Source: Chloroflexota bacterium | Lineage (GTDB): Bacteria > Cyanobacteriota > Vampirovibrionia > Obscuribacterales > Obscuribacteraceae | Direction of reading: 5' to 3' | Length of the DNA stretch: 5,516 nt | Assembly: GCA_005240105.1 (NCBI GenBank) | Contig: SBAT01000328.1 | Coordinates: forward strand, 1 to 5,516 | Part shown: positions 1 through 4,783 of the stretch, in pieces | How the letters are laid out: every line of letters starts with the position of its first letter | Numbering within the stretch: position 1 is the first letter of the stretch | Program-made: the position numbers and the translations under genes | The notes under the pieces: model-generated | Told to the model about the DNA's origin: nothing | The model's database searches: none | Seen by the model: the letters and a program-made list of their open reading frames with translations, nothing else

Positions 1-1734
1 CAATTAAAAGTTCCTCCAACACAACAAGATGCGTTGGGCGTCGGTAAAGTCGAAGGACAAATCCTCAAGGACGCGGGAGCCAGAGCGGATGCCCTGGCTG
101 CGCAACAACATGCAGCCGATCAAACAGCGTCGACTGCCAAAAACCAGCCAAATCAATTTGGGCAACAAAAAGATCCTTTGACTGCCGAACAAAAAGAACT
201 TGCCGAACGCGAACAAGGACCAAAGAAAAAGCCAGAGGACGACAAGGATGATGCCGCCCGCCGTCTGGCAATGGAAGCGGCAATTGCAGCGTCCCTTGGT
301 GGTCGTACCACTACTGCCGACATCACCGAAGGCAAAGATGACGACGGCGATGACAAGAAAAAGCAAGACGAAAAGGAAGCCAGACGCCAATACAAGGCGA
401 AGCAGGGCGACACCCTGGAAATGATTGCCGAAACCCAGTTAAAGAGTAAGACTGCTGCTACTTTGATTTACAACTTGAACACCGATCGCATACCAGCCAA
501 AGTTGTCGGTAAGTTATACATAATCAGCATACGCCCGGATATGGAATTGGTATTGCCGACACCGAATGAAGTGAAGACATTTAAAGGACCGTATCTGCAG
601 TTCCAATACCGAGATTTCAGTAGTCCAGAGGAAGAATTAGCCTTCTGGCAAAACTTTATTGCCGGACAGGAACCAGGGCACAGCTCTCTGTTTGATAAGT
701 TTGGTTTTGGCCAAACTCCAGGAACAGCCACAGTTGGTGGTGTTGACGACACATTTGCCGCTGAAGCATTTACTGCCGCACAGCGACAAAGTATTCGCAC
801 CCAACTAGGTATGGAAGGCAAAGACAGTAAAGAACCAGCTCAGCAAGCAGCAAAAACAGTTCGCTATGGTGAATCTATTCGCAAATTTGCCGCACGCAAC
901 TTGTTTGATGAGTCGTTGTGGGAATTAATTGCCCGCAAAAATAACTTGCCTGTCGTTGACGATAACAAAGGCGAAAAAACGGTCCGCTTGAAGTCGTACC
1001 AGAAATTAGTCCTGCCAACTGCTCAAGAAATCAAGGAATTCAAACAGGGCAATAGCCCCAGCACCGGGCAGCCATTTGAGATGGTTAGTCGTGAATGTCC
1101 AAAGTGTAGACGTCTGGTTAGACAAAACGAAAGCGTCTGTCCCCCTCCCTGTTTTTATGCATTTGTGGAAACTGAAAGTGCAGCGGAAATTCCTGCTGAC
1201 TCGACACCGGAAGAAAAAGAAGGACCCGCCGGGCGTCCACTGCGCCGTCGGCGGACAACAGGATTCATTCCTGAGAAAGAAGCGAAGCCTGTTGAAACAC
1301 CAAGTGAACCGTTTGAAAACGAGGTCATCAGCACGGTATTAAAAGCAGCCGGTTTGTCTTCTGCTGCAAAAACACAAACGCCAAACATTTCAAGTAAAGC
1401 ACCATTGCCAATATCAAGCGAAGGCTTTTCTAATCCTTCACGCCGCGGTGTGAAGGTACATGATTTTGATCCAGTGTGCCGTGTTGTTCTAACACCTAAA
1501 GATCGAGAAGGACGCAAATTCGAGAGAAAGCTAGAAGTGCTAAAGGACGGTAATTGGGTGCCGGCAGTTATCTATGAGATTGGAACACAAGAGTCTTTCG
1601 TGACCGAATACGATGCTAGTGGCTCGCCCTCAAAGCAACGCATTGATTTGCCCTTTGAGCCGGCCATGGAGCTTTCCGAAAACCACTTAGTTGAAGCCTG
1701 GAAAGATTACCGCCAACAATTTCTAGGCGAGTAA
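1..1734 (+). CDS. LysM-repeat protein with zinc-ribbon-like motif (5' partial)
   Basis: The reading frame is open from the first base to a TAA at 1732-1734 (577 residues visible), so the true start lies to the left. A TTG at 34 has no Shine-Dalgarno and is not a convincing start. Residues 1-130 are low-complexity: Gln/Ala-rich, then dense in Lys, Asp and Glu, probably a disordered or coiled linker. Residues about 131-188 (YKAKQGDTLEMIA...LVLPT) resemble a LysM domain. A second LysM-like unit spans about 286-341 (VRYGESIRKFA...LVLPT). Both end in a matching LVLPT-x2-E-[VI]-K-x-F-K tail, which suggests duplication. Residues 366-384 hold Cys-x2-Cys-x10-Cys-x3-Cys, a likely zinc ribbon. Residues 400-470 are linker-like, and about 480-577 form an unrecognised, probably beta-rich domain. 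LysM domains usually bind peptidoglycan or chitin, whereas zinc ribbons are mostly cytoplasmic, so the location is unclear. The gene converges on coaE and overlaps it by 12 bp. Coding status is secure; function is not. Confidence 0.88.
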   Translation, partial: QLKVPPTQQDALGVGKVEGQILKDAGARADALAAQQHAADQTASTAKNQPNQFGQQKDPLTAEQKELAEREQGPKKKPEDDKDDAARRLAMEAAIAASLGGRTTTADITEGKDDDGDDKKKQDEKEARRQYKAKQGDTLEMIAETQLKSKTAATLIYNLNTDRIPAKVVGKLYIISIRPDMELVLPTPNEVKTFKGPYLQFQYRDFSSPEEELAFWQNFIAGQEPGHSSLFDKFGFGQTPGTATVGGVDDTFAAEAFTAAQRQSIRTQLGMEGKDSKEPAQQAAKTVRYGESIRKFAARNLFDESLWELIARKNNLPVVDDNKGEKTVRLKSYQKLVLPTAQEIKEFKQGNSPSTGQPFEMVSRECPKCRRLVRQNESVCPPPCFYAFVETESAAEIPADSTPEEKEGPAGRPLRRRRTTGFIPEKEAKPVETPSEPFENEVISTVLKAAGLSSAAKTQTPNISSKAPLPISSEGFSNPSRRGVKVHDFDPVCRVVLTPKDREGRKFERKLEVLKDGNWVPAVIYEIGTQESFVTEYDASGSPSKQRIDLPFEPAMELSENHLVEAWKDYRQQFLGE

Positions 1735-2289
1735 CTGGTTAAGAAGCCGTTCGACCTGTTTTTCCGTCTCTTCCAGAGATCCCGAATTATCGATTGTGTA
1801 ATGAGCTTTGGCAGATTTTACGCCTTGCGTAAATTGGTTCGCCAACCGGATATCTATTTCAATATCCGTAAAGTTGTTTCTCTTCTTAAGTCTTGTGCGA
1901 AGTTCCTGCTCTTCTATAACTACTGTCCAGATTTGATCGTATTCGTCTTCGAGATTGGCTTCAAATAGCAATGGTACTAGAAAGGCAATCACAGGCTGAT
2001 CCGCAAATTCCTCGGCAGTTTTGCGGCAAGCGACAATTGCTTCCGGGTGAAGAATGGCTTCTAGATCTTGTTTGGCTTGTTTGTTGTTGAAGACAATATC
2101 TGCCAATTGGGCACGGTCAAGAGTAGAAAAACGGTCCAGTACCTTGTCTTTTACGACCTGTGAGTTAGTCAGCAAATCATGTACAAGAGCATCCGTATCC
2201 ACAACAGTTATGCCTCTTGTCTTAAGCATTTGACCAACTGTCGATTTTCCTGAGCCTATCGTGCCCGTAATGCCCAGCAATTTAGACAC
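1723..2289 (-). CDS. coaE: Dephospho-CoA kinase
   Basis: This cytoplasmic enzyme phosphorylates the 3'-hydroxyl of the ribose in dephospho-CoA using ATP, the last step of coenzyme A synthesis. The 188-residue product has the P-loop at residues 9-16 (GTIGSGKS), the Asp-x-Asp pair at 31/33 (VDTDALVHDLL), the family motif LEAILHPEAI at 76-85, VPLLFE at 105-110, an Arg-rich lid-like stretch (LRTRLKKRNNF) followed by RLANQ, and the typical C-terminal IDNSGSLEET. The GTG start at 2289 places the P-loop at the usual distance from the N-terminus. A G-run on the minus strand at 2299-2303 lies 9 bases upstream and may act as the ribosome binding site. The protein is slightly short for the family (about 200 residues). 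The shortening seems to lie between residues 40 and 60, where the usual FG...dG segment before LDR is missing. The second P-loop residue is Thr instead of the common Gly. All key motifs are present, so it should be functional. It is coupled to the upstream gene through a TAGTG overlap. Confidence 0.96.
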   Translation of the reverse strand: MSKLLGITGTIGSGKSTVGQMLKTRGITVVDTDALVHDLLTNSQVVKDKVLDRFSTLDRAQLADIVFNNKQAKQDLEAILHPEAIVACRKTAEEFADQPVIAFLVPLLFEANLEDEYDQIWTVVIEEQELRTRLKKRNNFTDIEIDIRLANQFTQGVKSAKAHYTIDNSGSLEETEKQVERLLNQLLA

Positions 2290-2303
2290 TAAAATGCGCC
2301 CCC
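2289..2303 (-). promoter_or_regulatory. Stop/start overlap and G-rich ribosome binding site of coaE
   Basis: Read on the minus strand, GGGGGCGCATTTTAGTG contains the TAG stop of the upstream secreted protein (2291-2289) and the GTG start of coaE (2289-2287), which share base 2289. The GGGGG run (2299-2303) lies inside the last codons of the upstream gene, 9 bases before the GTG. This geometry is typical of translational coupling, in which ribosomes finishing the first gene restart on the second. The overlap is seen directly; coupling is inferred. Confidence 0.6.
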
Positions 2304-2906
2304 GTTTGCCAGGCTCGATCCAACAGATAACAACAAGTCATCTAACACATAGTTAAGCGCCCGCGGATCGCCACGTTCAACAACGGCTTCTATGGTGGCG
2401 CGATTGCCAGGCAAAGGCCTTACGTGGAATGAAATTGTTGATGAATTAATTCCAGTCACTAGTCTGCCGCCAATGCTGTCCATGAAAAGGACCATTAGTC
2501 CCTTGTTTGGACAGGTGGAAAGCAGAGCAAAAAAGGCGTCATCCTTGCTGCTTAAGTAGACACGTTTAGCATTAGCGCGCGGATTGGAAAAAAATCGTTG
2601 AGGCATCGGCGGGGCAAGAGCAGGCATAGCAAATGCAGTTGAGGCTATTTTGTTCCTCTTGCTTATGCTTGCCCGCCAAGCAAGTGGTGGCTTTGGAATT
2701 CCTGTACCTCTAGGTGGCAATGATTCCTCTTCTTTGAGCACTGGTAAAACTGAGCGATCAGGAACAGGTGGCGGTTGAATAACTGTTGTCTGACTTTCGC
2801 TGTCAATTGGTTCTTGGGCGTATGCTGCCATAGTCAATCCGCAAATAGTTGCGACTAAGACCATTCGGCAGATATTGGCAATTGGCTTTGCTGTTACTGG
2901 CATCAT
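2289..2906 (-). CDS. Secreted protein of unknown function, coupled to coaE
   Basis: The 205-residue product is not recognised. Residues 1-30 form a signal peptide: a short N-region with Lys7 and Arg14, a hydrophobic core (MVLVATICGLTMAA) and an AYA|QE site for signal peptidase I. No lipobox is seen. Residues 31-105 are Pro-rich and look disordered (QPPPVPDRS, LPPRGTGIPKPPLAW). Residues about 115-205 look like a compact domain with predicted alternation of helix (DDAFFALLSTC), several beta strands (LMVLFMDSIGGRLVTG, TISFHVRPLP, ATIEAVVERG) and a final helix (ALNYVLDDLLLSVGSSL). The start at 2906 is the first possible one, because a TAA lies in frame 12 bases upstream. ATG at 2903 is an alternative, and no strong Shine-Dalgarno precedes either. 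The stop overlaps the coaE GTG by one base, so both should be on one transcript. The gene is real by its signal peptide and context; its function is open. Confidence 0.85.
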   Translation of the reverse strand: MMPVTAKPIANICRMVLVATICGLTMAAYAQEPIDSESQTTVIQPPPVPDRSVLPVLKEEESLPPRGTGIPKPPLAWRASISKRNKIASTAFAMPALAPPMPQRFFSNPRANAKRVYLSSKDDAFFALLSTCPNKGLMVLFMDSIGGRLVTGINSSTISFHVRPLPGNRATIEAVVERGDPRALNYVLDDLLLSVGSSLANGGAF

Positions 2907-2948
2907 TAATTTCGGGTGTTACGGTCGGAACATTAGCAGGAGTTACTA

Positions 2949-2954
2949 ATTGTA
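2949..2954 (-). promoter_or_regulatory. Candidate -10 box for the secreted protein-coaE pair
   Basis: On the minus strand this reads TACAAT, five of six bases matching the sigma-70 -10 consensus. It would start transcription about 35 bases before the ATG at 2906. No recognisable -35 lies 16-18 bases upstream, so it is a weak call based on position and match only. Confidence 0.25.
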
Positions 2955-3053
2955 AGGGAAAGCTTTAGAAATATATTGTTGTAAGTAGAAGATATTTTTG
3001 CCAAGAGAACTAAAATAATCCAGAGTATCTAGTGTGTACTTAGTGCAACCGCC

Positions 3054-3069
3054 TGCCAAGCATTTGGCA
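3054..3069 (+). repeat. Inverted repeat in the leader of the TPR gene
   Basis: TGCCAAGCATTTGGCA is a perfect 6-bp inverted repeat around a GCAT loop. It ends 3 bases before the GAGG ribosome binding site of the gene at 3085. As RNA it could form a small hairpin next to the site, or as DNA it could be a protein-binding palindrome. The symmetry is seen directly; any function is inferred, and a six-base stem may be chance. Confidence 0.4.
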
Positions 3070-3072
3070 ATT

Positions 3073-3076
3073 GAGG
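3073..3076 (+). promoter_or_regulatory. Ribosome binding site that fixes the start at 3085
   Basis: GAGG lies 8 bases before the ATG at 3085. This makes that ATG a better start than the in-frame GTG at 3034, which would add 17 residues in front of the signal peptide and has no clear Shine-Dalgarno. Confidence 0.65.
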
Positions 3077-3084
3077 ACCCCATT

Positions 3085-4626
3085 ATGGCTAACAAAGTTT
3101 ATTTTGCGCTTCCTGTTTCGCTGGCTTTGGCGACATTGGTTAATTGTGGTTGTCTGGAAGCGGCCACTCAATACAAGAGAACCGCCAGGCGATATCAAAG
3201 ACCACGTGTGGCAATGCAAGTTCCTGTTGTTCCGGTTAATTTAATTGCGCTGGGTGAGAAACTTGCACAGCAAGGCGACTGGCAAAGTGCCGAAAAGCAA
3301 TTTGAAAAAGCAATAGCTGCAAATGTGAATAACTCAGTCGGTCATTACAATTTGGGCGTGGTTTGTGCGCATTTGGGTAATTATGACAAAGCAATCAATG
3401 CTTTGAACACGGCGATTTTATTGAAGCAAGACTATAGCGATGCTTACATTGAACTTGCCTGGGTGTTGAACAAGCAAGACAAGCTCGATGAAGCACAGGC
3501 TGCAGCGGAAAAGGCTATAGCTATAAACCCCGATAATACGGCTGCCAAATCGAATCTGACAGCAATAATGGAAAGAAAATCCGTCCTTGATGCAGAGCGC
3601 GATGCAAAAATTGCCAAGCCGGTTGCGGCAGTAGAGAATCTGAGAATGACGAGCTGTGCTTCAGCTAAGCCGGCAACAGAAGATCAAGTTACTTTAGATA
3701 AGTCTTTGAACGAGGCCCAGGCTCAGGTTAGTGCCGACGATAAGAATGTGCAGGCTCGCTTGAAGTTAGCTTGGACATACTATAAGCGTGGCGATCTGAT
3801 GAAAGCCAAAGAAGAGACTGAAGCAGCGATCAAGCTTGATCCGGAAAATAGTATTGCCCACGGAAACCTTGGCGTAATTCTGGGAAGTCTGGGTGATTTT
3901 GCCGGAGAAATTCGTGAAGAGAAAAAGGCAATTAGGCGCAATGGTTCCGATGCAGTGGCTTATGTAAATCTTGGTTGGGCACAAGCGCGTACAGGCGACT
4001 GGTCGGAATCATATCGTTCGTACAAGTGCGCAGAAACCCTGGATACTACTTGTTTGGAAGCCAAAGTTGGTCAAGGAATTGCCCTGGCTAAACGCGGTCG
4101 CCAAAATGAAGGACTTGCCCTGCTGAAACAGTTGTGCGAGGAAGCGCCGAAGTCGCCCTTGCCATTTATTGCAATGGGCACTATAAGGCTGGATAGAGGC
4201 AACCTGGATGAGGCGATTAAGCTGTTCAAAGAAGCCTTGGTTCTTGAGCCGTCCAACATGGAGGCAAGTGAGCGCCTTGCTGCTCTGGAGTTGGGCAAAG
4301 GCGACTGGTCTTCTGCCGCAGCTCGGTACAAGGAGTTGGTTTCCAGATCTGCCGGCAATGCCGAATGCCAAATTGGACTGGGCTTGTCCTTGGCTAAGAA
4401 CGGCGACTTTGCCGGTGCTGAACAGGCATTCGGAGAGGCTGTTAAATTGGCTCCTGCCAATGCCTCTGCCCATGCCGGTCTGGGCTTGTCGCTGGCGGCC
4501 CGCGGCAACAAAGACGAAGCGGTGAAAGAAGTAAATAAAGCTCTTGAATTAAACCCCAAAGAAGAACTAGCCGTCCTCCTTTTGAACAACCTGAACAAGC
4601 CCAAAGCAGTAGCAGGCGTACAATAG
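3085..4626 (+). CDS. Exported protein with eleven TPR repeats
   Basis: The product has 513 residues from the ATG at 3085. Residues 1-27 look like a signal peptide (MANK, hydrophobic VYFALPVSLALATLVNCG, possible cut after LEA or EAA), so the protein should be exported. Cys21 and Cys23 do not sit in a good lipobox. Residues 28-51 are basic, then Pro/Val-rich. Three TPRs follow in exact 34-residue register (52-85, 86-119, 120-153), then a 70-residue Lys/Ala-rich linker (154-223), then eight contiguous TPRs (224-257, 258-291, 292-325, 326-359, 360-393, 394-427, 428-461, 462-495) and a short tail. Each shows the W/L-x2-L/I/Y-G/A...Y/F...A...P pattern, for example AYVNLGWAQARTGDW. TPR arrays form superhelical scaffolds that bind peptides or partner proteins; no catalytic domain is present. 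TPR10 and TPR11 share GLGLSLA, which suggests recent duplication. A second exported TPR gene lies downstream. The partner is unknown. Confidence 0.93.
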   Translation: MANKVYFALPVSLALATLVNCGCLEAATQYKRTARRYQRPRVAMQVPVVPVNLIALGEKLAQQGDWQSAEKQFEKAIAANVNNSVGHYNLGVVCAHLGNYDKAINALNTAILLKQDYSDAYIELAWVLNKQDKLDEAQAAAEKAIAINPDNTAAKSNLTAIMERKSVLDAERDAKIAKPVAAVENLRMTSCASAKPATEDQVTLDKSLNEAQAQVSADDKNVQARLKLAWTYYKRGDLMKAKEETEAAIKLDPENSIAHGNLGVILGSLGDFAGEIREEKKAIRRNGSDAVAYVNLGWAQARTGDWSESYRSYKCAETLDTTCLEAKVGQGIALAKRGRQNEGLALLKQLCEEAPKSPLPFIAMGTIRLDRGNLDEAIKLFKEALVLEPSNMEASERLAALELGKGDWSSAAARYKELVSRSAGNAECQIGLGLSLAKNGDFAGAEQAFGEAVKLAPANASAHAGLGLSLAARGNKDEAVKEVNKALELNPKEELAVLLLNNLNKPKAVAGVQ

Positions 4627-4644
4627 AGAAAACGGGAACATTAG

Positions 4645-4674
4645 TTGACCGGCTTCGTCGTTAGGGTCGATAAG
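4645..4674 (+). promoter_or_regulatory. Candidate promoter before the second TPR gene
   Basis: TTGACC (4645-4650, five of six bases of the -35 consensus) is followed after 18 bases by GATAAG (4669-4674, four of six of the -10 consensus). Transcription would begin near 4681 and give a leader of about 100 bases containing the hairpins listed for the spacer. The alternative is simple read-through from the TPR gene ending at 4626. Only consensus matching supports this call. Confidence 0.3.
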
Positions 4675-4771
4675 CAGAAGAAAGCGAAGCAAGTGTTGCG
4701 ACCGAGCAATACGCTGCTGAGCGAACAAGGGTTGCCGGAGGCAAGCGAAGGTGAAGGCGATAGCCGGAACC

Positions 4772-4775
4772 GGAG
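4772..4775 (+). promoter_or_regulatory. Ribosome binding site of the second TPR gene, partly inside a hairpin
   Basis: GGAG lies 8 bases before the ATG at 4784, which favours that start over the in-frame ATG at 4793 (spacing 17). Its first two bases are also the end of the CCGG-AA-CCGG inverted repeat (4764-4773), so local folding could limit ribosome access. Confidence 0.55.
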
Positions 4776-4783
4776 CGTTACAA

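Larger units (their letters stand above)
2907..3084. promoter_or_regulatory. Divergent intergenic control region
   Basis: These 178 bases separate the minus-strand pair (secreted protein and coaE) from the plus-strand TPR gene and must hold promoters for both directions. The middle (about 2960-3020) is AT-rich, unlike the flanking coding DNA. Minus-strand candidate: a -10-like TACAAT (plus-strand ATTGTA, 2949-2954), with no good -35 at the normal distance. Plus-strand candidates: TAAAAT (3011-3016) or the overlapping AATAAT (3014-3019), also without a clear -35. A GTG at 3034 keeps the TPR frame open further upstream, but the ATG at 3085 is preferred. No terminator or protein-coding potential is seen. 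Confidence 0.55.
4627..4783 (+). repeat. Hairpin-rich G/A-rich spacer, possible dispersed intergenic repeat
   Basis: This 157-base spacer between the two TPR genes has a composition unlike the coding DNA around it. From about 4684 it contains recurring GCGAA/GCAAG words, including an exact AAGCGAAG at 4682-4689 and 4743-4750, and a run of small perfect inverted repeats: GCAA-GTG-TTGC (4689-4699), CGCT-GCTG-AGCG (4712-4723), TTGCC-GGA-GGCAA (4732-4744), GGC-GATA-GCC (4756-4765) and CCGG-AA-CCGG (4764-4773). GCTTCG at 4652-4657 also pairs with CGAAGC at 4685-4690. No T-tract follows any stem, so it is not a standard intrinsic terminator. A long frame reads through it but gives a Ser/Glu/Arg-rich peptide of the kind produced by intergenic repeats. 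That this is a repeat family of the genome is inferred from its look, since only one copy lies in the window. Confidence 0.45.

Noticed and set aside
4..390. Minus-strand frame of 128 residues that looks like a membrane protein (LLFLVIAVVIFAF and similar).
   Set aside because: It is the antisense of the Lys/Asp/Glu-rich linker of the LysM protein; the complement of such codons automatically gives Phe, Leu, Ile and Val. The plus frame continues through it into LysM-like domains.
3034..3084. GTG start at 3034 adding 17 residues to the TPR protein.
   Set aside because: It would place extra residues before an otherwise normal signal peptide, while the ATG at 3085 has GAGG 8 bases upstream.
3103..3153. 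Lipobox at Cys21 or Cys23 of the eleven-TPR protein (LVNCGC).
   Set aside because: Asn before Cys21 and Gly-Cys after it do not match the usual L-[AS]-[GA]-C pattern, and an LEA/EAA peptidase I site follows; lipidation is possible but not supported.
4071..4604. Minus-strand frame of 177 residues, with another of 154 residues at 4009-4473.
   Set aside because: Both lie antisense to the regular TPR array, whose 34-residue register proves the plus frame. Long antisense frames are common opposite repeats of this kind.
4627..4680. Intrinsic terminator after the eleven-TPR gene (TTGACC at 4645-4650 pairing with GGTCGA at 4665-4670).
   Set aside because: The six-pair stem has a 14-base loop and no T-tract after it, so it does not meet the usual pattern.
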